From assembly GCA_030673085.1 (NCBI GenBank), contig DAOVFE010000142.1, positions 1 to 5,682 of the forward strand: a stretch of 5,682 nt of DNA, in the 5' to 3' direction. The position numbers and the translations under genes were made by a program. The DNA comes from Anaerolineales bacterium. GTDB taxonomy: Bacteria > Chloroflexota > Anaerolineae > Anaerolineales > E44-bin32. How positions within the stretch are numbered: the first letter of the stretch is position 1; every line of letters begins with the position of its first letter. This document shows positions 1 through 5,672 of the stretch, in pieces. The notes beneath the pieces are model-generated. The model searched no databases. It had not been told where the DNA came from and saw only the letters and a program-made list of their open reading frames with translations.

Positions 1-2288
1 GCGCTCAAGATCATCACCAAGGGAGCGCTTCCCATTCGAGGGCCGGCTTGCTCAGCCCAGGTTCTAGCATCTTCCGCTCCACTGGTTATTACTATCACCA
101 TGGAAAAGTCCGAGAGATCCGTGATATTTTTTAAGATATCCATGCTCCATGCTGAATTTTGATTCCCATTTAAATTTTCTGGTAATTGAAAACCTCGGAC
201 AATTGCTTGACGCGGCGCAGCTGCAAACAGTTGAACAGCCGTTGACCCGCCTGACAAATATCCCAGATGAAGATAGTCGACGCCATTTTGCAAACCGTCG
301 CCCCCTACCTTTTCCAGCAACCTGGCCGCGAGCAAGGGCCCTTCTGGCTGGGTAGATAAAGTAACTATGGGCATATTACGCAATATAAGGTGATTAAGCG
401 GGCTTCCTGCAACAGCCTCCAATTCTCCTGAGTAGCCAGGATCGTAATCGAAGACCAACAATGTAGGCCGATCTATTGGCAGGTTGTCGATAAGAGCAAT
501 TAATGAAGCCATATCATTTGGCTCACGAATCGGCGGTGGCGAGGATGGAATACCGAGGATGTAAGGCAGAAGTATAGCCAGCAGCATCGTTAGGTTGATT
601 GCCCAGCGGGTAATCGGTGCATGAGCGATTCGCTTGGATTTGGCTGGAAGCTCTCTCTCCTCATCCTCTATCATGCGCCGCAAAACCTCGGCGCGTGCAT
701 ACTCGCGCTCGGTTACATCCAGAATCGCTCCTCCGATTATCGGAGTCCGCGGCATTGCTACGACGGGTTCTGCAGAGAGCACGCCTTGGAGACCGGCTAG
801 GGGTCCCGCAACTTCGACTGCCTCTGCCTTCTCTTCTTCATCCGCTATCAACGAACCAAAAGTCTCTACCGGCCGCATAGCCTCCAGCCAAGCTGGCAAC
901 GTGGCTGGCGCTAAATGATGCTCTGGCTCAGATGGTTCAGCTTCTTCCGCAGCCCCTTCCTCTTCTCCTTTTTCCAGATCTTCAAGCCAACTTGGAAGCC
1001 CAACACCCGCTATCTCGACGTCTGCAGCGGCAGCGCCTCCATTCATCTGTTCAGATTCATCTACTAAAGCCGGGATATGTGGCAATTCGATTGGCGGTTC
1101 CGGAGGAAGATCTCTAAGCCATTGTGGGCGATTTTCATCCTCCAATATATCTTCGGATAGCAATTTTTCCACATCTTTGCCAGCTTCCTCAAATTCAAAA
1201 ATACTCTCTGCCGACTCTTGCTCTTCTGCCGCTTGACTCTGATCGAACGGAGCTGTCTGTGCTGGCTCCTCAGTTGAAAGCATCTGCCTTAAGAGATCAA
1301 AATCTTGCATTGCCGGTTTTGAGGGTATTTTATCGACCGGCAATTGCTCCAACGGAGCTTCAGGCGTTTCAACTTCAACCACGGGAGCAACCGGAACTTC
1401 CTTCTCATGCAGCTTGTCAGTCCCATCCATTTCTTCAGGCAGACTTAAAGGCTTCGTCGGACCAGCCTCAGAGATCTTACGAGCGCGAATTCGCGCCAGC
1501 CATTCAGGCACTTCAGCCGGCGCTAAATCGGGGACTTCAGCCGGGGGTAAACCGCTGGCTTCCTTTTCCTCAAGATTCTCAAAGGGATTCTCCTCAACGG
1601 GAAGCTCTTCTATTCGTTCTGGAGACTCTTCTTTTTCCTCTGGGATATCTAAGTTCATTTCACGCAAACGATCCAGAACCTGGTCGGATTCAATCGAAGC
1701 AAAGAAAGATTCTGAATCAGACTGCTGTTCATGACGCCTTTTTATCGGCTCCGGCTGTTCGGCATGCGGCTCCGGCTGTTCGGCATGCGGCTCCGGCTGT
1801 TCGGCATGCGGCTCCGGCTGTTCGGCATGCAGCTCCGGCTGTTCGGCATATGGCTCCGGCCGTTCGGCATGCGGCTCCGGCTGTTCGGTATGCGGCTCGC
1901 CTATGCCTGCAACTAAATCTTTATGCATGGCTTCTGTCCGAAATCTCGAAATCCAATCCTTTTCTGAAGATTCCGGTTCGGTTTTAGGCCTAGATTCAGT
2001 TTGGATCTCGGGCTTCGATTCAGGTTTAAGCTCAGCCGTAACCCGCTCTGGCTTTGCATAATCGGCTTCTTTCTGCGCGGCCTCTTTCCGGATGCGAGCC
2101 AGCCAATCGTTTTCTGGCTGCTGCTCACCCGTATCTTGGACTGAAGGCGATTCCGAATCTGCTTGCGCGGTCGAACTCCCAGGCGGCTGATTAATCCTCA
2201 ACGGTTTTAGGCGCGCCCCGCATACTTCGCAGATTTCTGCATCTTCCCAATTCAAGTGGCTACACATTGGACATCGCACGCCGGCCAT
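1..2288 (-). CDS. Zinc-ribbon, low-complexity, single-pass membrane protein (C-terminus outside window)
   Basis: The reading frame is open from ATG 2288 to the left edge, so at least 762 residues are present and the C-terminus is missing. Residues 6-23 form a zinc ribbon (CPMC, 10 residues, CEVC) followed by GARLKP, as in bacterial zinc_ribbon/DZR domains. Residues 30-550 are acidic, rich in Glu, Pro and Ala, and probably disordered, with seven HAEQPEP-type heptads at 133-181 and six Trp-Leu motifs around W62, W112, W263, W390, W434 and W467. A helical stretch (DVTEREYARAEVLRRM, 524-539) and a basic segment precede one membrane helix, WAINLTMLLAILLPYILGI (562-580). By the positive-inside rule the N-terminal part is cytoplasmic. 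Residues from 581 onward look like an alpha/beta domain (PTLLVFDYDPGYSGEL, then NGVDYLHLGYLSGG). The start is supported by GGAG 8 nt upstream and a 3-nt gap after the preceding stop. It is the last visible gene of the operon. The architecture resembles Chloroflexota hypothetical proteins as I recall them; function unknown. Confidence 0.9.
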   Translation of the reverse strand, partial: MAGVRCPMCSHLNWEDAEICEVCGARLKPLRINQPPGSSTAQADSESPSVQDTGEQQPENDWLARIRKEAAQKEADYAKPERVTAELKPESKPEIQTESRPKTEPESSEKDWISRFRTEAMHKDLVAGIGEPHTEQPEPHAERPEPYAEQPELHAEQPEPHAEQPEPHAEQPEPHAEQPEPIKRRHEQQSDSESFFASIESDQVLDRLREMNLDIPEEKEESPERIEELPVEENPFENLEEKEASGLPPAEVPDLAPAEVPEWLARIRARKISEAGPTKPLSLPEEMDGTDKLHEKEVPVAPVVEVETPEAPLEQLPVDKIPSKPAMQDFDLLRQMLSTEEPAQTAPFDQSQAAEEQESAESIFEFEEAGKDVEKLLSEDILEDENRPQWLRDLPPEPPIELPHIPALVDESEQMNGGAAAADVEIAGVGLPSWLEDLEKGEEEGAAEEAEPSEPEHHLAPATLPAWLEAMRPVETFGSLIADEEEKAEAVEVAGPLAGLQGVLSAEPVVAMPRTPIIGGAILDVTEREYARAEVLRRMIEDEERELPAKSKRIAHAPITRWAINLTMLLAILLPYILGIPSSPPPIREPNDMASLIALIDNLPIDRPTLLVFDYDPGYSGELEAVAGSPLNHLILRNMPIVTLSTQPEGPLLAARLLEKVGGDGLQNGVDYLHLGYLSGGSTAVQLFAAAPRQAIVRGFQLPENLNGNQNSAWSMDILKNITDLSDFSMVIVITSGAEDARTWAEQAGPRMGSAPLVMILS
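1500..1547 (-). repeat. Two-copy 24-bp repeat encoding PPAEVPDL/APAEVPEW
   Basis: Two adjacent, diverged 24-nt units encode residues 248-255 and 256-263 of the zinc-ribbon protein, sharing the core PAEVP. The second copy runs into one of the Trp-Leu motifs (EWLARIR). It is a small sign that the disordered region grew by local duplication. Confidence 0.7.
1746..1892 (-). repeat. Seven tandem 21-bp repeats encoding HAEQPEP heptads
   Basis: Seven in-frame 21-nt units lie inside the low-complexity part of the zinc-ribbon protein (residues 133-181). The N-terminal three are diverged (HTEQPEP, HAERPEP, YAEQPEL). The C-terminal four all read HAEQPEP and are identical at the nucleotide level. This gradient points to recent expansion at one end by slippage or unequal recombination. 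The plus-strand reading of the same DNA (RLFGM repeats) is a shadow. Confidence 0.97.
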
Positions 2289-2291
2289 GTC

Positions 2292-2927
2292 TCAATCTCC
2301 ATACGGTCGATCGACCGCCAAAAGAATCCGTAATCCTGTCGTGATCGATCCAAGAGCCACGCCAATTAATATTCCTCGCGCTCCGGCTGCCGACCATACT
2401 TGTGTCAACCATACCCTGAGATAGCCCATAGTTTCTGGCACAAACCCATTGCCACCGATAACCCATGGACTGTAACCGAGCAACACTATAATAGCCGTGC
2501 CAACAAACATCATGCTGACTACATCTCGCCGCTGAGTAGCCATCCGAAAGCCGGCCACGACCAGCGCAACCATTAACAATGCCATAAGGCTGGCTTCGAC
2601 TGGCAATTGGATATAGTTAAACAGATTCGCAACTATAGGGCAATCTGGACCAAAAACCAGTCCTATTGCAAGGGTTACTATGAAAAATAACATCAGCACC
2701 GCACTGTAAGGCCAACCTTTTTCTTGATCACTGACTTTTTTCCAATGCACAGACCAAAGGTTAGCTAAGCCTAAGAAAAGCGCCACCGCGGCCAGGATCG
2801 TTGCCCACTGCAGGATTAAAAGGCGCACATTATGGATAGCTGGGTTGTCTACAAAGTATCCTAATAGAACCAGAATGCCGGTAGATACAGCAACAGTCGC
2901 CCAGAGAATGTAGCCCCATATCTTCAC
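2292..2927 (-). CDS. Six-helix integral membrane protein of unknown function
   Basis: The 211-residue product is almost wholly hydrophobic, with predicted membrane helices near residues 5-24, 35-58, 74-93, 108-128, 136-156 and 184-204. Basic residues sit at the N-terminus, in loop 2-3 (HWKKVSDQEK), in loop 4-5 (TQRRD) and at the C-terminus, which by the positive-inside rule puts both termini in the cytoplasm. Outer loops are 25-34, 94-107 (PDCPIVANLFNYIQ) and 157-183. I see no transporter, protease or enzyme motif. It starts with GTG, which overlaps the previous gene's TGA as GTGA (4-nt overlap), and GGGAG 7 nt upstream supports this start. Position between a DUF6754-like protein and a zinc-ribbon membrane protein suggests it is the membrane core of a shared complex; this is inference. 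I do not recognise the family. Confidence 0.93.
   Translation of the reverse strand: MKIWGYILWATVAVSTGILVLLGYFVDNPAIHNVRLLILQWATILAAVALFLGLANLWSVHWKKVSDQEKGWPYSAVLMLFFIVTLAIGLVFGPDCPIVANLFNYIQLPVEASLMALLMVALVVAGFRMATQRRDVVSMMFVGTAIIVLLGYSPWVIGGNGFVPETMGYLRVWLTQVWSAAGARGILIGVALGSITTGLRILLAVDRPYGD
2297..2300 (-). promoter_or_regulatory. Ribosome binding site for the zinc-ribbon gene
   Basis: GGAG on the minus strand, 8 nt before ATG 2288, lies within the last codons of the upstream gene. It fixes the start and indicates coupled translation across the TGA-GAC-ATG junction. Confidence 0.75.
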
Positions 2928-3673
2928 TGACCAACTCCCAAGGTTCGCAGCAACGTGCCTATAAGTATAAAGGCTACAACTAGGATGCGCACGATATCTT
3001 GCGCTTGAAGGCTTGCCCGATGCATAGGCCCGGCATTCAGATATGCTCCGCCGGCGAAAACCTCTTCGCCGATTAGCGGATGTCCTGCTGTTGCATAAAG
3101 TATTGCTTGAGAGCGCACGTCATCTGCTCCACCTAATACAAAAAGCCCCTCACTCTCACCAAAAGCAGCGGCCAGTGCTCCTTCAGAGCCAAAAGATCCA
3201 TTAAGAATATGCACCGCTACATCATTATTTGCCAAAACATCGGGCATATTGGCGACATATGAAAACGGGGTTGGTCCAAGCATGCGCGCCATTACAGGTC
3301 TATAGCGATCAGCAACCCTTGCTTGTTGATATGAGGTGCGCAGCGTATCCTGAGCCAGCATGGTCATTGCGCCATCTCCAGTGGTTACAATAGCCGGTTT
3401 ATCGCTCAATATTGTCGCCGATGCAACTCGCCGCAAAACCGACAGCCCGGCAAATGCCGCCGCGCTATCAGAGCCGATAACCGATCCGCTTCCTAGGGAT
3501 AGATGGACACGCTTACCTGCTTCCACCGCTCTCTCAATAGCAATGCCCAGAGCTTCAAAGCCCTTAATCGACCGTAATGCTACTGGCCAACGCTTTCTCG
3601 TGATGGTAAATAGAATCATCAGTCCAATGAATAGTATTAGCGCCGCTAATCCCAGGATAGGCTCTTTGCTCAT
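2924..3673 (-). CDS. DUF6754-like membrane-anchored protein
   Basis: The 249-residue product has a membrane helix at each end (about 5-24 and 227-245) and about 200 soluble residues between. Basic residues just after helix 1 (TITRKRWPVALR) suggest the middle domain is cytoplasmic. The sequence matches what I recall of the DUF6754 family of Chloroflexota: RVHLSLGSGSVIGSDSAAA (56-73), AGLSVLRR, KPAIVTTGDGAMTMLAQDTLR (92-112), HILNGSFGSEGAL (155-167), then the strongly patterned LIGEEVFAGGAYL (200-212) and SLQAQDIVR. Length is close to what I expect for the family. No catalytic motif is obvious; Gly-rich turns and the IGEE segment are the best candidates for a functional site. ATG 3673 has a near-perfect AGGAGGA 7 nt upstream and follows the preceding stop by 3 nt. 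Function unknown; the family assignment is from memory, not from a search. Confidence 0.9.
   Translation of the reverse strand: MSKEPILGLAALILFIGLMILFTITRKRWPVALRSIKGFEALGIAIERAVEAGKRVHLSLGSGSVIGSDSAAAFAGLSVLRRVASATILSDKPAIVTTGDGAMTMLAQDTLRTSYQQARVADRYRPVMARMLGPTPFSYVANMPDVLANNDVAVHILNGSFGSEGALAAAFGESEGLFVLGGADDVRSQAILYATAGHPLIGEEVFAGGAYLNAGPMHRASLQAQDIVRILVVAFILIGTLLRTLGVGQ
2935..2939 (-). promoter_or_regulatory. Ribosome binding site for the six-helix membrane protein
   Basis: GGGAG on the minus strand, 7 nt before the GTG at 2927 and inside the end of the upstream gene. It supports GTG as the true start, with the overlap GTGA. Confidence 0.75.
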
Positions 3674-3676
3674 GTT

Positions 3677-3919
3677 TCAATCCTCCTGCCGCAGACGCTT
3701 GGCCAGTTCCAATACTTGATCCGGGTCTTCCAATATTCGACCAAGCTTGTGGAAGTCGTTCTGGGTTAATCCCATCAGAGGTTCTATCATATATACTATC
3801 TGAGCGCCTAGAAATGAAAACGGGCCAGAAGCTTCCAATATAAATACTGCAAAATCCGCCAATCCCGTTCCCTGGAGCCGGCCAGCAATGCGTTGAAGGA
3901 AATCCTCATCAACGTTCAT
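3677..3919 (-). CDS. Small conserved-looking hypothetical protein, first gene of the operon
   Basis: The 80-residue product starts MNVDEDFLQRIAGRL, has an amphipathic to hydrophobic middle (ADFAVFILEASGPFSFLG at 21-38, then IVYMIEPLMG) and a charged helical tail (ILEDPDQVLELAKRLRQED). From memory it resembles unnamed 75-90 aa Chloroflexota proteins with a LE..[GK]P.[SA]F.G.Q core; no named domain. The middle is too polar and short for a clear membrane helix, though peripheral membrane binding is possible. I chose ATG 3919 over an in-frame GTG at 3958. Neither has a Shine-Dalgarno, but a consensus-like extended -10 ends 7 nt before ATG 3919, which places transcription start at or just before the ATG, whereas starting at 3958 would put the promoter inside the gene. 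It leads the coupled operon, ending 3 nt before the DUF6754-like gene. Confidence 0.85.
   Translation of the reverse strand: MNVDEDFLQRIAGRLQGTGLADFAVFILEASGPFSFLGAQIVYMIEPLMGLTQNDFHKLGRILEDPDQVLELAKRLRQED
3681..3687 (-). promoter_or_regulatory. Strong Shine-Dalgarno for the DUF6754-like gene
   Basis: AGGAGGA on the minus strand, 7 nt before ATG 3673, lies within the last codons of the 80-aa gene. It is the best ribosome binding site in the window and contrasts with the first gene of the operon, which has none. Confidence 0.85.
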
Positions 3920-3926
3920 TACGCGC

Positions 3927-3935
3927 AGTATAGCA
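3927..3935 (-). promoter_or_regulatory. Extended -10 promoter of the leftward operon
   Basis: The minus strand reads TGC-TATACT, an extended -10 (TGn plus a five-of-six match to TATAAT). No good -35 is seen 17 nt upstream (TGGTCG). The -10 ends 7 nt before ATG 3919, so the message would be leaderless or nearly so, consistent with the absence of a Shine-Dalgarno at this gene. Confidence 0.6.
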
Positions 3936-4256
3936 CATCCATTCTGTAGCGACCACACAAAATCCGGCTTTCAGACCATTCTGGACCCGTGATCACCTCT
4001 ATCCAGATTCTAGACATCAGCTCATATACGGTCAAGTCAACCTGCTTTAAAACCAGCCACTTATTACGCGGGGGGGTGAAAAATAGAAAGCATTTGACGA
4101 TCAGTAGCCAGACATAGACCATACTCTTATGCAAGCAAATGTGTTTTTCAACGCTCTATGACCTAACCCAAAACGGCCATCCAAATATAATGCCTGCCTA
4201 ATCATAAATTTTTCCCCATTATCAGTCATTTGAATGAATCCCGGAGGATCAGTGTA

Positions 4257-4285
4257 TTGCATTAATAGAACATCTGTGCTATGCT
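4257..4285 (+). promoter_or_regulatory. Sigma70-type promoter of the radical SAM gene
   Basis: TTGCAT at 4257-4262, a 17-nt spacer and TATGCT at 4280-4285, with the extended TGC at 4277-4279. Both hexamers match consensus at four or five positions and the spacing is ideal. Transcription would start about 4292, giving a leader of around 3 nt before ATG 4295, which has no Shine-Dalgarno: a near-leaderless transcript. Confidence 0.72.
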
Positions 4286-4290
4286 GTTCT
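4267..4290. promoter_or_regulatory. Candidate operator: inverted repeat over spacer and -10
   Basis: AGAACA (4267-4272) and TGTTCT (4285-4290) are perfect inverted half-sites separated by 12 nt, covering the promoter spacer and the -10. The left half also begins GAACATCTGTGC (4268-4279), one base off GAAC-N4-GTTC, the LexA operator core of Bacillus and actinobacteria. A repressor bound here would block RNA polymerase. Which protein binds, if any, is unknown. Confidence 0.4.
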
Positions 4291-4294
4291 CATA

Positions 4295-5509
4295 ATGGGC
4301 CCTTATGACAAGCTTATCGTATCTGCACAACAGACATTTTTTGAGCAAGTCGGCGAACAGCCACTCTTCGTCAACTCACCCATCAAACGGCTCGGTTATA
4401 CACAAGCTCAGATTCGACGTCGCTTCAGAGATGATCCCTCTGAGATTATAGCTAATAGCCATTCCCTCCCAATCAAGCTGGCGGTTGTTCCCGGAGGACG
4501 GCGTATCCCTCTACTGAAGGCAATGCTCACGACCGCTTGCGAGCGCGATTGTTTATATTGCCCATTTCGTGCTGGACGAGATAGCCGCAGGCTATCTTTT
4601 CAACCCGATGAGCTTGCCACCATCTTTATGAAAGTCTACCAAGCCGGAAAAGTCGATGGGCTATTTCTATCTGCCGGATTATCCGGCGGCGGCGCTAACA
4701 CCGAAAACATGCTGCTCGACACCGCCCAGATACTGCGTCACAAGCTAGATTACCGAGGATATCTGCACTTGAAAATCATGCCCGGCGCTGAATATGGTCA
4801 GATTAAACACGCCATGTTCCTCGCCAATCGGGTATCTATCAATCTGGAAGCTCCTAACGCAAATCGATTGCGGCAACTGGCCCCCCACAAACATTTTTCC
4901 CAAGAACTGCTCCAACCTCTACGTTGGATCACAGCTATCCGGAATAATTATTCTTCTCATCGCGCATGGAATGGACGTTGGCCCTCGAGCACAACACAAT
5001 TTGTAGTCGGCGCTGCCGGCGAATCCGATCTTGAAATCCTTGAAACCAGCGCCCACTTGTTCTCAGAGCTCGGGCTTTCACGTATTTACTACATGGCCTT
5101 TAACCCCATCGCCGGTACGCCGTTTGAAAACCTCCCCGCCGAAAATCCTCTGCGCCAGCATCGCCTATATCAGGCAGGGTTTCTTTTGCGCGATTACGGC
5201 TTTGACCTGGAGGAATTACCCTTCACGGCCGGAGGTCATCTTCCGCGTGATTGCGACCCAAAGCTAGCTTACGCTAAGGCAAGGCTTGCCCATACCCCTA
5301 TTGAGCTGAATCTGGCCGAGCCAGAGGAACTTTTGCGTGTTCCTGGCATTGGCCCTTTAAGCGTTAAAAATATACTTGCCGCACGCCGAATTCATAAACT
5401 TCGTGATCTGCAAGATCTGCGATCACTCCATATCAGCCCTAAACGCGCTGCACCCTATATTACTTTGGATGGCCACCGTCCCACACACCAGTTGGCTTTA
5501 TTCGATTAG
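4295..5509 (+). CDS. Radical SAM protein with C-terminal helix-hairpin-helix and clamp-binding-like tail
   Basis: The 404-residue product carries the radical SAM cluster motif CERDCLYC (C82, C86, C89), which binds the [4Fe-4S] cluster that cleaves S-adenosylmethionine. GLFLSAGLSGGG (122-133) sits where the family has its SAM-contacting Gly-rich strand. Further segments (YRGYLHLKIMPGA 153-165, VSINLEAPN 180-188, TQFVVGAAGESD 234-245, RIYYMAFNPIAGTP 263-276) follow the pattern I recall for TIGR03916, the putative DNA modification/repair radical SAM family often paired with a uracil-DNA-glycosylase-like protein. Residues 343-365 form a helix-hairpin-helix with the PGIG turn at 350-353, a non-specific DNA-binding element. 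The protein ends QLALFD, matching the QL[S/D]LF sliding-clamp-binding pentapeptide. The N-terminal 75 residues differ from the TIGR03916 members I recall, so this may be a sister group. ATG 4295 is the only ATG/GTG start in frame near the promoter and lacks a Shine-Dalgarno. It stands alone here: no glycosylase partner follows before the right edge. The substrate is unknown; action on DNA is inferred. Confidence 0.93.
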   Translation: MGPYDKLIVSAQQTFFEQVGEQPLFVNSPIKRLGYTQAQIRRRFRDDPSEIIANSHSLPIKLAVVPGGRRIPLLKAMLTTACERDCLYCPFRAGRDSRRLSFQPDELATIFMKVYQAGKVDGLFLSAGLSGGGANTENMLLDTAQILRHKLDYRGYLHLKIMPGAEYGQIKHAMFLANRVSINLEAPNANRLRQLAPHKHFSQELLQPLRWITAIRNNYSSHRAWNGRWPSSTTQFVVGAAGESDLEILETSAHLFSELGLSRIYYMAFNPIAGTPFENLPAENPLRQHRLYQAGFLLRDYGFDLEELPFTAGGHLPRDCDPKLAYAKARLAHTPIELNLAEPEELLRVPGIGPLSVKNILAARRIHKLRDLQDLRSLHISPKRAAPYITLDGHRPTHQLALFD

Positions 5510-5519
5510 CCAGAATACC

Positions 5520-5535
5520 CCTCAGCTTGCTGAGG
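5520..5535 (+). terminator. Hairpin 1 downstream of the radical SAM gene
   Basis: CCTCAG, loop CTTG, CTGAGG: a 6-bp stem closed by G-C around a CTTG tetraloop, beginning 11 nt after the stop codon. No T-tract follows, so it is not a canonical intrinsic terminator. It may stabilise the mRNA 3' end or act together with the next hairpin. Confidence 0.55.
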
Positions 5536-5536
5536 T

Positions 5537-5554
5537 CCCTAAGCTTGCTTAGGG
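5537..5554 (+). terminator. Hairpin 2 downstream of the radical SAM gene
   Basis: CCCTAAG, loop CTTG, CTTAGGG: a 7-bp stem with the same G(CTTG)C loop as hairpin 1, one nucleotide further on. No T-tract follows (ATGAATGG). Placement after a gene end favours a transcript-end role, but a mobile-element or RNA-structure origin is not excluded. Confidence 0.55.
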
Positions 5555-5649
5555 GATGAATGGCCAGGGCCGTAGGCACTGCAGGGCGATAGTCCTGAGC
5601 GAATATTTAATCAAAACCCGTACCTGAAGGGGCAAAATTCCCGCAATGG

Positions 5650-5672
5650 GGGATGTCCTTTAAGGACATCCC
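5650..5672. repeat. Strong palindrome at the right edge
   Basis: GGGATGTCC and GGACATCCC flank TTTAA; counting the inner bases, pairing is perfect for 11 bp around a single central T. There is no T-tract after it on either strand. A competing stem exists: CCTTTA (5657-5662) with TAAAGG (5673-5678). It could be a transcript-end hairpin, an element end or a regulatory hairpin of a gene beyond the edge. Confidence 0.6.

Larger units (their letters stand above)
3920..4294. other. Divergent intergenic region
   Basis: This 375-bp AT-richer stretch separates the leftward operon from the rightward radical SAM gene and holds a promoter at each end. The middle (about 3960-4250) contains a run of seven G at 4070-4076 and an isolated TATAAT at 4186-4191 with no -35 partner. 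A 71-codon minus-strand frame (TTG at 4134 to TAA at 3919-3921) touches the operon's first ATG as TAATG, but has no ribosome binding site and resembles nothing I know. No RNA gene or riboswitch was recognised. Confidence 0.75.

Noticed and set aside
149..1117. Several plus-strand open frames of 61-94 codons
   Set aside because: All are antisense shadows of the continuous minus-strand frame that runs through 1-2288 with a zinc ribbon and a membrane helix.
1124..1987. A 287-codon plus-strand open frame with repeated AVRHAAP
   Set aside because: It lies antisense to the zinc-ribbon gene, and its repeats are just the reverse reading of the 21-bp array. The composition is Gln/Pro/Leu-rich as expected from the complement of Glu/Ser-rich codons, and there is no ribosome binding site context.
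3360..3719. A 119-codon plus-strand open frame
   Set aside because: Antisense to the well-supported DUF6754-like gene and spanning its operon junction.
4070..4076. Run of seven G as a phase-variation tract
   Set aside because: It is not inside a supported gene or between promoter elements, so a length change has no evident effect.
3919..4134. A 71-codon minus-strand frame ending TAATG on the operon's first ATG
   Set aside because: The stop/start overlap is suggestive, but it starts at TTG without a Shine-Dalgarno, has no recognisable family, and the operon's extended -10 lies within its last codons.
4252..4308. An 18-codon GTG-start frame with GGAGG 4 nt upstream, overlapping the radical SAM start, as a leader peptide
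   Set aside because: It begins upstream of the predicted transcription start (about 4292), so it would not be transcribed from the best promoter. The only upstream alternative, TATAAT at 4186-4191, has no -35.
4794..5267. Two plus-strand frames inside the radical SAM gene
   Set aside because: They are out-of-frame shadows of a gene with clear motifs from end to end.
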